A stretch of DNA of 64,000 nt from Isoetes taiwanensis (GCA_021234155.1 JAJEKV010000192.1:145001-209000), one strand, 5' to 3'; shown: positions 1 through 11,138, counted from the first letter of the stretch. Translations and numbers: made by a program. Notes: generated from the sequence alone by a model not told the origin.

Positions 1-204
1 CATATGAATTGTGGTGATCCACTTGAGATGGCTAAGCTCTTGTTAAATACTTGCAAGAAGTGATTAATATAATTTTGTCTTCCTATTTGAGGCTTGTTGC
101 AACAAATAAATGTTTTTATTCAAAATTACTAATGGAAAAGTAATTTATTAATGAAAAAATTATTATTAATGGTAAATAGATTATTAATCATAACTTGTAG
201 ATAA

Positions 205-480
205 AATGTCGCTTCTGACGCGTCAAACCCTAGGTTTTGTGTGCTACATCATCAAACCCTAGATTGTAAATGCCATGTGGCACAATCTAGGATTTGATGA
301 TGTGACACACGCAAGCTAGGGTTTGATGACATGGCACTTACTATGATGTGGCAATATGAAATTAAGCCACGTGACACAACCTAGGGTTTGATGATGTGCC
401 ACACGCAATGTAGGGATGTGGCACTAAAAATGCCACGTGGGATAATTTAGGGTTCGGTGTATGACATGATACATGGCCTG
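205..480. repeat. Degenerate repeat array with CTAGGGTTTGATGATGTG core
   Basis: A short motif resembling CTAGGGTTTGATGATGTG recurs at roughly 50-70 bp spacing in both orientations, mixed with GCCACGTGG/GCCACATG pieces. No coding frame is visible. The bases before it (1-200) are AT-rich and show nothing recognisable. It could be the end of an unidentified element. Confidence 0.5.
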
Positions 481-559
481 ATAATATGGCAACCTAGAGT
501 TCGATATGCACCCCATACATATATATGAGATACTTTTCTAATATAGATAAGAAGATAAG

Positions 560-1440
560 AATATAAATTTAGGTATTTATTCAAAGATATTTGTTCAAAG
601 CTTTTCTCTCGCTAATTCGTTATGTTCAAATTAATATACATAGTCATGGCGGAGGCTCAACTCTTAAGCGGTCTTTCTCATTGTGGTTATCTTTCTCGAT
701 CGCGATATTCGTTGGCATTATCGTCTTCCCCTCGCCCCGGTCAAGGCTGCCCGATAGCGATCTTAGGGGCTCATTGGTAGTACATTTCAAACCATCAAAG
801 TACTATTTATGATCTGTATAGTTTGTAAGTATCATCCTATTATTGCAAACATATCATTTATGGTTATCAAATGTTTCTCTCATAATTTCTTTTGATCTAG
901 GTGTGCTAGTTTTCTCGACGATGAATAAAGGTAATCGCAATCGTTAGGGAGAATGACGAAGGGTAAGGTAAGTATTTATATAGTTTTTATCACAGCGTTA
1001 CCCTCTAATTAGGTATGTAGGTTTATGCATGGAGTTTTAATTTGTTGTGTAGAGGAAAGGGAAGAGCTTAGAGAAAATAGGAGGAGGACTCCACGAGGTA
1101 GGGGCAATCGTCTTTGATGTTCCAAGTAGTCAACCTCCACACACCTCTGTGGCGGAGTTTTGGGTATTAAGATAGCTTTTATAAAAATAATAAATAAATG
1201 GATTGTTTTTTGCGTGATATTTGTGCTTCTGCGGCTCCTCCGAGATTAGCTCTGATAGAGATTAGCTCTAGGCTAAAAGGGTGGATACTCCCCTTAACGA
1301 GTCTTTTGTGATTATTTAAAAATATAAATTCAATAGACGATTTTCATTAAAAAAAAAGGTGACATGCCTTTGCCTCTTGTACATCATATTGTAATTATCT
1401 AAGCAAAACATTTATTTTTTTTTAATTCTTTTTTCACAGA
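560..1440. other. Gene-free stretch
   Basis: Only short open frames occur here, and none shows protein-like composition or a known motif. I see no gene, RNA or clear repeat. Confidence 0.4.
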
Positions 1441-1471
1441 CGTCGCGTCACGGCGTCTACATTTTTTATTA

Positions 1472-1608
1472 CACGTGGAGTTTTTTATTACACGTGGATT
1501 TTTCAAATTTTTTACATAACATCGCAACGTCTACATTTTTTATTCCACGTGGCTTTTTTAATTGCACGTGGATTTTTTTATTACACGTGGAATTTTTATT
1601 ACACGTGG
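1472..1608. repeat. 19-bp minisatellite of G-box/ABRE motifs
   Basis: Six perfect CACGTGG motifs start at 1472, 1491, 1546, 1565, 1584 and 1602, giving steps of 19, 55, 19, 19 and 18 bp. The unit resembles TTTTTTATTACACGTGGA, and decayed copies (CACGTC, CACGTT) follow to about 1650. CACGTG is the plant G-box, and ACGTGG is the core of abscisic acid response elements bound by bZIP and bHLH factors. Whether the array is bound here is unknown. Confidence 0.7.
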
Positions 1609-1675
1609 ATTTTATATTCCACGTCAATTTTTTATAAATATTACACGTTAATTTTGACGCGTCTAGTATCACGCC

Positions 1676-1930
1676 GTGATGCGACGTCTATGTCACGTAT
1701 GTGTCACGTCCGTGTCACATCTGTATATGTCGCATGCGACGTCTATGTCACGTATATGTCAAGTCTATGTCACATATCTATCACGTCACATGTCACCGCG
1801 ATGCGATATCGCGCATGAGGCGTCTATGTGCAGCGTCGCATGCGGCGTGTCTCTAGTGACGCGTCTTCGTCCACGTCTATGTCGCGGGGTCGGGGCGTCG
1901 CATGGGCGTGACCGGACGTCGCTTCGCTGC
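1676..1930. repeat. TGTCACGT / GCGACGTC degenerate array
   Basis: Short words such as TATGTCACGT, GCATGCGACGTC and GTCTATGTC repeat irregularly, and the array turns CpG-rich towards its right end. It adjoins the G-box array, so the two may be parts of one element. No coding is supported. Confidence 0.5.
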
Positions 1931-1949
1931 GACGCCGCTAAATGGCCTT

Positions 1950-2120
1950 TCTCTGTTGTGGCGGTTCTAACCAAATGTAGCGCGTGGCACCTGAGAAATT
2001 CCCTGCTAAACAGACCAAATTTATGCAACGGTTCTTTTGCCTTGATCATCTAGGGTGCATTTTTGTAACCGGATCAATCAAAGTACTTTGCTCATATCTT
2101 GTGTTGCCATTTTCAAATTT
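1950..2120 (-). pseudogene. PHT1 phosphate transporter internal fragment
   Basis: This fragment aligns with about 36165-36338 of the PHT1 gene further right. It covers the end of the central loop and the start of the second half (residues reading FGLFSREFL, then HALHLV). It is joined directly to the larger PHT1 remnant at 2124, so the order of gene parts is scrambled: codons from the middle of the gene follow codons from near its end. It therefore represents a further partial copy, which suggests past tandem duplication of the locus. In the loop it carries TAG where the 36-kb copy has CAG. Confidence 0.8.
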
Positions 2121-2123
2121 GAG

Positions 2124-3489
2124 AGGGCCCTACTATTGCACCTCCTTGCCGATGCGTGTGAAATTCCATGGCATGTAGACCTTAGTCTTGCGGGGAAGAT
2201 CTTTGCGGGAACTATGAAAGTGGTGCCGTTTGGTCCAAAATTTGCAAAGAAGAATGTCAATGCATAGAGAATAACAAAACTCAAATGGTTGTCATTTTTC
2301 CAAAGGTGATAGTAAAGAAATGCCGGGGCAAACATGAAGACCGTCATAAAGAAAAAAAACCCATGAGCCGAATGGTAAATCTTCCAATCTTATCAATCAA
2401 GAAAAATCAGAACCAATAGCCGTGAAATCGGAGAAAAGAGCTATCGAGAGCACGGGCCCTAGCGATTTTAAACACTTCTTCAAGGGCACTCATGGTTTTA
2501 GGAGGATGCAACCACTCCAATTCTTTGTCAAAACATCTTTTCGGAAACAAATTACGGTCAGTAAAATGCCACATCTAAAAAGAACCATGTTGTTGTAGTT
2601 CCAACCAAATGTAAGCGGCGTGGCCCAGGGAGAAATTCCCCGCTAAATGGACCAAATTTACGCATCGGTTCTTCACTTGATCATCCGGGGTGTAGTTTAT
2701 GTAACCGGATCAACTGAAGTACTTTGCTCATATCTTGTGTTACTGTTTCAAATTTCCAAAGAACCAAAGCGGTATACTGGCGGTTTAAGCATCTTCATAC
2801 GCCAATAGTATGTCAAAACAACGGGAAGAGCACCAAACATGAAGATTAATCTCCATACAAAATCGCTTGAGAGGGAGTAGATAAAACAGATCATCTTGGA
2901 ATGCAGGGGTTGGGATATGCGTTGTTGAATGTTGCGTAAATAATTATAGAAACTGGCCGCTCCCGCAAGGATTTCAAAACCCCGCATGGCAAAATCTGGC
3001 CGCGCAATAAATCCACCCACGGTTCTCGGTATTTGCATACTCGGACATTATGGTGGCGAAAGGGGATAATCTCCGCCAATTCCAAACCCTAACCAAAATC
3101 TAAAAACATAGAGTTGTCATAACAGATTTTGCGGTATGCCCAAAGGATAAACCGGATGCTCTGAGCAGGGACCATTAGCACGAGAGTAATACCGTAAACC
3201 TTTTTCCGACCTAATTTATCGCCCAGCCAACCGAAGAAAAGCTGCCCTGCTAGGGTTCCACAAAGGGCAACTCCGTTAACCGCAGCAGATACATTTGGAG
3301 GCAGAGATCCAGGCTTCCCTGTGCTTGCATCGTAATAATAAATTCGCCCCAACAGCCTTGTAACCGTCGAGATGCAAAATAAATCATATGCATCTGTGAA
3401 GAAACCCATTCTGGCGATGATTATCCTGTAAAATGATACCATTGCGTCTTTGCCTTATCCAAGGCTGTTAAAACCTCAAGATTTGCCAT
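2124..3489 (-). pseudogene. PHT1 phosphate transporter pseudogene
   Basis: This is a second copy of the inorganic phosphate:H+ symporter gene at 35469-37073. It starts at the conserved ATG ([14 protein letters not shown], complement of 3489) and is almost identical for about 290 bp, including [12 protein letters not shown] and the [14 protein letters not shown] loop. It then loses frame repeatedly to about codon 452, where it joins the fragment at 1950-2120, so the last ~80 codons are absent. After the first 290 bp nearly every difference from the other copy falls at a CAG or CTG triplet, so some apparent frameshifts may be sequence errors and not mutations. The missing end and scrambled junction still indicate a non-functional copy. 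Confidence 0.9.
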
Positions 3490-4134
3490 GGACTAATCCA
3501 GAACACACAGAATTGAAAGAATTTGAAGGAGCGCTTTTTTGACTATGCATGATTAACTTATAAGGGTAGGATCTATATTTTTTTTTAAGGGAAATTTTTG
3601 ATGTGCCCTTATTCGTGCATGGCAAACTTTAGTATACCCTTAAGTGCACAATTCGAATTGCCTTTCTTTTTACTAGGATTACAAAAAGAGCAACTTATTT
3701 TAAGCAAATAGCTTACTAGTTTTAGAAAGAGGACATATTTTACTAGTACTTAGTATCATATTTACAATATACTTAACTGAAATATGAAGCCCCGAAAGTA
3801 TCAAGCAAGCTACCAAAGTTCTATGATCTGCCTATTTTTGTCATTTTTTTAATTCTTTGTATAAATGTATATCTAATCTACGACTTCCATCCCTTTTAGA
3901 CTATTCAGTGACACAAATATCAGTATCCATCACTTGAAATTTAATCTCAGCTTCTATCCTCATCTTTGATGCTATTCAAATCAATCTTAGGAATATATTC
4001 TACTGTAGCACACACCATAACAAAAATAATATTCTAAAAGAAGTAGTAGAATAATTGATTAGTCAGCTCAGTGGATTTTGCTGGAACTCGAATGAAAAAT
4101 TGACAAACAAGAGCTTGCTCTCATGTACGTGATT

Positions 4135-4509
4135 GTTAGATTTTCGTTACTCATTTTTCCTTCTTCGTCAAACAAATAACAACCACATTCATTAATTTTA
4201 ATCAATCATTGAGTTGAGGGATATTGATTAAATTTACTAACCTTCTTCAACATATATCTTGTTAGATTTTTGCTACTCGTCTTTCCTTCTTCGCCAAACA
4301 AATAACAATCACATTCGTTAATTTTAATCAATCATTGAGTTGAGGGATATTGGCTAAATTTACTAACCTTCTTCAACACATATCTTGTTAGATTTTTAGT
4401 ACTCGTTTTTCCTTCTTCGCGAAACAAATTACAACCACATTCATTAATTTTAATCAATCATTGAGTTGAGAGTATTGATTAAATTTACTAACCTTCTTCA
4501 ACACATATC
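4135..4509. repeat. 126-bp tandem repeat, three copies
   Basis: Three units begin at 4135, 4261 and 4387 with GTTAGATTTT and end in ACCTTCTTCAACA(C/T)ATAT. They are very similar to each other. The third unit lacks one base of the GAGGGATATT segment. Confidence 0.9.
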
Positions 4510-4627
4510 CAAGTATTTTTTGATAAAACCCAATAGTAGATAAGATAGTAAATATAACAAACATAAATAAATAAGTATAAAACTATATTCAGAGAAGGTC
4601 CTTATCAAGAGGACTCGTTAACAAAAT

Positions 4628-5374
4628 ATTAATGACATATTCAACAAAATTTAAACTTATTCAGATTTAATAGATAACACTTCAAGAACGCCATTATAAG
4701 AATATATGTATTGTGATTCTTCTTGATTGTTATAATTTTTATAAGTTTATCTTTAAATTAAAAGTATAATGGTTATCAAAGAATAAACTTGATTTTCAAA
4801 CTAATTTTTATTTGAATCTATTTAGAATTAGACATTTCAAGAATATAAATATTTCAATTTTTATTGATTTAACAGATTCAAGATTTAGCAATCATGATAA
4901 TTAAATGAAATCTGATGGTTTGATAAGCGATTGACTTAAAACTATTATTAGAATTTCACAACTTACAAACTTTTACACTTTAAAAAATACTTTAAGGAAG
5001 GTCTTAGGTTGAAATTAATTAAATGATATAACGTTATTGGTTTAATAATAACTATTAAATAATTTATTATTGATGAAATAAAAATATTTTAATCAAACAT
5101 AAACGTAACCATTTAATTAATTTCAATGTAAAACTTTCTTTAAATATTTTTTAAAAAATAGCATTTTAATTATACAAGGTTATCTTAGATGAAAATTTAA
5201 TTCTAAATAGATGGAACCAAGAATTAGTTTAGAAAGCAACTTTAAACTTTAGTAAGTATCATATTTTTTTTTATCTAAAGATAAACGTAACAAATTATTA
5301 AAATCAATAAAAGCTAAAAATACATTTATTACATTTGAATAAGTCCAAATTTTGTTAAATATGTCATATTAAGG
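4628..5374. repeat. 745-bp AT-rich foldback (imperfect palindrome)
   Basis: The left arm begins ATGACATATTCAACAAAATT and the right arm ends with its complement (AATTTTGTTAAATATGTCAT). Shared inverted words run inward to a centre near 5050-5060, for example TTGAAATTAATTAAATG on the left and its complement near 5110. It would fold into one long imperfect hairpin, as foldback transposons and large MITEs do. No protein is encoded. Confidence 0.7.
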
Positions 5375-5548
5375 TTTTTTCAAATTGATGCCCTTATTTT
5401 CAAGGGTCTTCATTTTTTTGCCCTTTTATGGTGGAGGGCAAAGTTTTTTGTTGCCCTTATAAATAATAGCTCCTAAGAAAATCCCTTAATTGGAAGGGTT
5501 GGAGGCCTACTTAAGGGTGGGCAACGTTGTAAAGTTGATCATTGCATG

Positions 5549-5995
5549 TAATTCATCATAGGATTGCGTTGGAATTTAATAGGGGGCAAATTGGGAATAA
5601 AGGTAAAGATGCTTCGTATATACCTTCATATGCTTCATATAAAGATGCTTCATATAAAGGTAAAGATGCTTCGTATATTCGTATAAGGATAAAGATGCGC
5701 CTTCCGACTTTTGCATGACTTTCTGCTCTGCAATTTTAATACAATTCAATTATAGTACGATGATTCAGACCTTGGTCAATCCCGTAACATTTTTCAATTA
5801 CACCATATAAAGGGTACGAGCAGTGTTGGGAAACTTTTAGAGCCTATAAAAAAATCTCCTAATGTTCCCTAAACAATAGGATATTTCAAGCTTCCTACCA
5901 TGTCTTCCTTTTGTAGAATAGGTAACACATGAAAATCTTCCAAATTTTTTTTTACCATCCACTAACTCGACCGAAAATTTTCTTGATTTTTCAAT
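5549..5995 (-). promoter_or_regulatory. Displaced 5' flank of the PHT1 pseudogene with P1BS sites
   Basis: This block is homologous to 37130-37540 upstream of the other PHT1 copy, including GGAATTTAATAG, AGTACGATGATTCA and AATTACACCATA. GTATATAC at 5616-5623 fits the PHR1-binding consensus GNATATNC (P1BS) and lies at the same place as in the other copy. A local expansion of the unit AAAGATGCTTC(G/A)TATA adds a second match, GTATATTC at 5673-5680. The 2-kb insertion now separates the block from its gene. Confidence 0.65.
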
Positions 5996-5999
5996 CGAA

Positions 6000-8323
6000 A
6001 CCGTCTTTAGCGACGAAAGGTTGCCCTCCTGGGTCTTGAAAGTGTCTTTTCATGGTTTCTTGTTTCTCGTTTATTTTCATGTTTTTTGTTTGATTGTTCC
6101 TTAAGATCGAGCTTGAATGCTAATTTATTTTTTTCATCCGGTTTGTCTCTTTCAACCGCCTACCTATTGTAAGGGAGAAAGAAAGAAGAATATAAGAATT
6201 GGGTAGACATTCTTCTTGTTTTTTGTTTTATTCGCAATCTACATGGTGAAAGAACTTTGCATGATATTATTGAGACAAGGGTCAGATTCTCTTGCTTAAG
6301 GACTTATGAAAGAATATGAGATCAAAGATCTGTGTACTTGCTCCAACCACACTTCACTGCACATATTTTCTTGTAGAAGTCGTTGTCCATCAGAGCACTC
6401 ATGCAGCTTGTGGGTGCTTCTTGCATTTTCTCATTTTTACCAGAAGTCATTATCCGTAAGCATTTGTGGGCACTCGTTTTCCACCTGCACCCCCTTTTTT
6501 TTTTACTTTGAATTCATTATCCACAAGGGCGCAAAATTAAATTGATGTGCACTTCTTTTTGTATTCTTTCCTTTTGTTTTGCTTTAGTAACACATCATTG
6601 GTTCTACAACTACATCAAGAATTCGGAGCCTTTTGAGCTTACCAGAGTCTTTTGAGCTTACTTTGTTTTAAAAAATATATGCCCTCTCACGACATGCTCT
6701 ACAACTATATCAAGAATCTAGAGCCTTTGAGCTTACCTTGTCTGGAATAATATGCACGTTCTCACAACCACATGGCCATAACGCCTCGAGGGAGGACGTT
6801 GCATAGCCCTTAAATCTAATGGTATAGATTTGTTATAACGTTGGAAAGAAACCTTCAATTTTCTTTCTTAGGTAAAAGTAGTTTTAATGTCTCATTTGCT
6901 AAAACATTTCAGAATCATTTTCAATTAAGAACATGCTTTTGACATCTATTTATTGGGAGATGCATAGGACCTTTATTTACATGTTTAGAATGAAATTAGT
7001 ATGCAACACACATCTATAGCTAGCAATCATTGAATTCCATGTCACGACATCCCATTTTGGCAATATGAAAAAATTCTACGTGCCTCTTTCAAGCTATCAC
7101 ATTGTAATACATATCTACAAGGCTATTTTCCACGACCATATTACATTGAAGATTAGCTTCGAAATTTGACAATTAAAGTATCTAGCTTGAGTTAAGGCAC
7201 TCATGCTGCCATAGGCTTTTAAGAAGCGAATGTGAACTTATATATGGCTCTATGTCGCCTTCTTTGCATGACTTTAAAATACTCTAGAACAAGGTGGCTC
7301 TCTTAAATGATCAACACAAAAGAGTATTATTACCATTGGAATGTGGAGGTAATTATTTGGGGCTCTTACGTCTCTAATTACATGGTTTCTTGGATTCCCT
7401 AATATTGCATCCAAGCTTTTCTCATATGCTTAGTGTTTGGCCAACGCCAGGGAAAGAGGAAGATATGAAGTTGAGGAAGATATGAAGTTGCGTTCAAGCC
7501 CAAAAACCCATAGGCCATTCCTGCATTGCCGCATCCTTGAAGATAGATTTCGAGAACCGATGCCTTTCTATGACCTATGACCACAAAAAAAAAAAACTAT
7601 TCCGTGGACGTTAAAAAAACTATTCTATTCTATTCTATTCTATAATAGCATTCACATTCTATTTAAGTCTGATCTTGTGACTCACCACAAAGACTATATC
7701 AAATTTTATATGAGCTTGGAGAAGCCAAGGGGAATGAAAAGGGTCTCCATCTGTGGCAGAACATTTGACTTATCTCTCACGTTTACAAATTATGGACTTC
7801 ACCAGCTTGAAATATGAGAAACTGCCACTCACAGATGGATGTTTTACATCATATCATGCTTCTATTCGTGTTTTATAGACCAGGAACTACTATCCAGGTC
7901 TGTAAATTTTATATTTTCCAGATCTTATAATAAGGAAACAGTTCTCCATTTATGAGTAGGCCTAGATGGGACACAGGCACTTAGCTTGCTAATAAAGTTT
8001 TTATTAAACTACATGATCATGTAGTTATGTAATAGTACATGTTATAAAAGACAATAAAAAAGTGATACTGCCTCATCATGAAGAAGTTTTGCTGGAGCTC
8101 TGGAATTGATCAACTGTTGCATAGCTGCATGTGCTGCTCTCTTTGCGATGAAACTAGAGATGAGAGTGTCGTCAAGGTATTAGCTGAATTTACACAATAA
8201 ACACACGACAAAACATAGAAAAAAAAAGTGCAAACAATTGCAGTACACTTTTGATGTTGATGCAAAACATTTGTTGTCATTGAGGACTGAAAAAACCACC
8301 AAAATCAATGTTGAATTGGCCTC
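6000..8323. other. Gene-free stretch
   Basis: I find no convincing gene. Minor structures are a partial ~95-105-bp duplication (6599-6660 and 6692-6745, around CTACAACTA(C/T)ATCAAGAAT) and a (CTATT)n microsatellite at 7619-7643. Confidence 0.5.
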
Positions 8324-8328
8324 ACATC

Positions 8329-8551
8329 TATTGGAACACATCAAGCACATCAGGCACATTAAGCACCACATCAAGCACATCAGTGGAACGCATCATTATA
8401 ACATCAGGAAATATGCATGCGTTTTGTCCATTTATAGAAGTAGTTAAACTAGGAGTTAAGATATTGTGACGTGTAAAGATCCGTTGTATTCTGTATAAAA
8501 GATGGAATAGAGAAGAGGGAAACAGGCTTTTGGGGATTTCTTGCTTCTTTA
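8329..8551 (+). repeat. 5' LTR of the copia element
   Basis: It starts TATTGGAACACATC, ends TTGCTTCTTTA, and matches 12719-12945. Near its start it holds a small internal array of CATCAAGCACAT-like words. The usual TG start and CA end are not present, so one or both ends may be mutated. Confidence 0.9.
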
Positions 8552-8563
8552 TGGTATCAGAGC
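8552..8563 (+). other. Primer binding site (tRNA-iMet)
   Basis: TGGTATCAGAGC directly follows the 5' LTR. It is the standard sequence complementary to the 3' end of plant initiator methionine tRNA, which primes minus-strand synthesis in many copia elements. Confidence 0.9.
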
Positions 8564-8606
8564 CGGATTTCTAAACATATTAGAAATACCGATCTTGCAA
8601 AGAATC

Positions 8607-9667
8607 ATGTCTACAAAGGGATCCATCGAAAAGCTTACTGCTGCTAATTCATATGTGTGGTTTATCAAAACCAGGGGAATTTTGGCGAAAAAAGGATTGT
8701 GGGGAGTGTGCTCGGGAGGAAACAGCTCAATCTCAAGAAAGATGACATGGGTCAAAGGAGGAGATGGCCAAGTGGGTGCAAAATTAACCGGAAGGCTAAG
8801 AATCGGATCATGAAGTACGTGAATGATGGGCAAATTCCTTGTATTGAAGAGGCATCCACAGCCAAAGAAGCATGGGATTATCTGATCAATGCTTTCAGAA
8901 AGGATCAGTTCTCCCAGCAAGTGATGCTTTATGCTCAAATCTTTACTGCAAAATTGAAAGATTGTGAGGATGCATCAAGCTATATTGAGGGGATCAGGAC
9001 TGCTGCAAAACAATTGCAAGGAATGGGTAAAGCTTTACCCGAGGATGCAATTGTCGGAGCTTTGGTGGTAGGGCTCCCACCAGCATTTGATGGAGTACGA
9101 GCAGTCATAGGAGGCGCAAAGGACGTAAGCCTAGACTGGGCTTGCACACAAATCCTGCAGGAGGAGGCTGTACGAACCAGCAGAAAGAAGCCTGAGAGAG
9201 GTGGTGGGAGTAGAGACTCTACTGCCTTGTATGCAGGTAGGGAACGTGCTGAGACAAGGACCTGTTACAAGTGTAACAGGGTTGGCCATATTGCAAGGAA
9301 TTGTGGAGAAAGTAACAAGGAAAATTCAAAGAATGAGGATGTCAAAGGAAAAGGGAAGTTAGTGGCTAAGAAGAAAAATAAGGCTACTAAAGCACATGTG
9401 GCTCACATTGAATCAGAGAGTGAAAGTGAAGAGGAAGATGACGAGACTAGTGATGGCAGCTTCATGGCCAGAGTTGAGGAAAATAGCACTTGGAAGAAAA
9501 TGCTTTGGGGAAAGATTGAGCAGACCATAGCATGGTGTACATCGTGGATTGTGAGAGATCACAGTATCAAAACCAATATATGTGCTATGCTTGCACATGA
9601 GGAGGATGCTTGGTTTGTGGATTCTCGTGCAACAGATCACATGACGCCACCTGAGACCTCTTTTTAA
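8607..9667 (+). pseudogene. Copia gag and protease region
   Basis: Gag probably starts at ATG 8607 (MSTKGSIEKLTAANSYVWF), typical of copia gag. The frame shifts near 8750 into a long open frame (8657-9667) that carries the rest of gag. A CCHC zinc knuckle lies at 9263-9304 (CYKCNRVGHIARNC), followed by a Lys-rich then acidic linker. The protease begins at WFVDSRATDHM near 9611. The family motif is DSGA, and here the Gly codon reads CGT, again at a position where CTGG would give the normal residue. The frame ends at a TAA at 9665. Gag packages element RNA, and the protease cuts the polyprotein. Confidence 0.9.
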
Positions 9668-9721
9668 TTCAAGGAAGAAGCAATTGGAAGGACAAGACAA
9701 ACAGGAAAGGGCAAGCTTAGA

Positions 9722-10740
9722 GTGGCTGGTACAGGCACAATCAAGGTCAGACTTGGGGAAGAGGATAAGGAAGTAACCGAGGTGCTTTATGTTCCAGGTC
9801 TGCCAGTCAACTTGCTGTCAGTTTCACAAATGGATGATGCAAATCTCAAGCTCACATTCGGGGGTGGCAAGTGTGTGATTCGTGGACCTCAAAAGCGGGA
9901 GTAATAGCACAAGGACGAGGTATGGCAAGTCAGATCGTCTCACTTGGGCTGCAGGACCACAAGCTTTTGTGATAAATGGATGTGACAAAGAACTTGCAAA
10001 TATGGCATGAACGGATGGGGCATTCCAATTTCAGGACATTAGGAAGATTGTCAAAATTGGGTCTGGTTGAAGATTTGCCATCTTTGAAAGGCAAGACCAA
10101 GCATCTCTGTGAGGGTTGTGCCAAAGGAAAGATCAGTGAAGACTCCATTTCCAAAAGGTGGCGCTAGATCGCGAGCAACCAAACCGCTTCGGTTTAGTGC
10201 ATATGGATTTATGGGGCCCTGCCGAAGTTCTCTCACTTGGAGGCAAACAAGTACTTTTCTGCTCATCATTGATGATCCGACCCGAAGAAGGCTTGGGCAT
10301 TTTTTCTCAAAAAAGAAGTCCCATACTTTTGAAGAGTTTACCCGGTGGAAGTTGGAGGTTGAAAATGAGAAAGACATGAAGATCAAGAGAATTCTGGACG
10401 CACCGAGGAGGCTAATTCATGGGCGGAAGGTTCCGTAAATTTTGGCGTGTCATGGTATAAGGCATGAGACATCTATACCCTATGAGCATGAGCGCAATGG
10501 GGTCGTGGGCGTAAAATCGAACTGCGGTCGAGGGAGCAAGAGCTTTGCTTCTAGGCAAACAACGGCCTACTGATCCGCTTTCGGGCGGAAGCGTGAGCAT
10601 GGCGATGTACATTCAGAATCGTTTGCCTACCAAAGCACTTGACAATATGGTTCCCGGCGGCCCTGGAGTGGGGTCAAGCCATCTGTCAAACACTTGCGTG
10701 TATTTGGATGCACAGCCTATGTCTACCTGAGCAAAGAGGA
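9722..10740 (+). pseudogene. Copia protease end and integrase, broken
   Basis: A first open piece (9722-9904) matches the region between protease and integrase (VLYVPGLPVNLLSVSQM). The zinc-binding gag-pre-integrase domain follows at 9976-10167 (WHERMGH, then CEGC). The catalytic core is only partly readable (HMDLWGPAEV near 10200, LIIDD near 10265) and continues in fragments to KALD and RVFGCTAYVYL near 10700. At least four frame changes occur. Integrase would insert the DNA copy into the host chromosome; this one could not be made as one protein as sequenced. Confidence 0.85.
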
Positions 10741-11138
10741 AAGAACACAAGGTAAACTAGCAGAAAAGAGCATCAAATGTTTGTTTTTGGGTTACTGTTC
10801 AGAGAGCAAAGGGTACAAACTTTGGGATCCTATCACAAAAAGGATGCTCAACCGCAGAAGTGTGACGTTTGATGAACATGATTTCAGTCTTGGCAAAGCA
10901 AACTCTTTGGATAATGATCGATGGAAATTGAATCATTGTATGATAGCGGTGATAGTGAGTCCGATAGTGATAAGTCGAAATCGGAGGTGGACCTGGTCCG
11001 TACTCCTCCCTCTCATATATCTTCACCCGCAAAGATTCCGCTCAAATGTACAAGATTCTCACCCTCCACTAAGGAGATCAGCGAGGACTTGAAGCCTACG
11101 GCACGAAAATCTTGAAAGGTTTGCCTTAACGCGTTTCG

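Larger units (their letters stand above)
3552..5542. mobile_element. 2-kb insertion in the 5' flank of the PHT1 pseudogene
   Basis: The leader and promoter of this copy match those of the 36-kb PHT1 gene on both sides of this block, but the block itself has no counterpart there. TGCATG occurs at both edges (3546-3551 and 5543-5548), consistent with a 6-bp target duplication. The ends are weakly inverted (GATTAACTT at the left, AAGTTGATC at the right). It contains a 126-bp tandem array and a 745-bp foldback, and no coding region. I cannot name the family. Confidence 0.6.

Noticed and set aside
8180-8447. Open frames rich in His/Ile or Cys/Met at the 5' LTR
   Set aside because: They arise from the CATCAAGCACAT array in the LTR.
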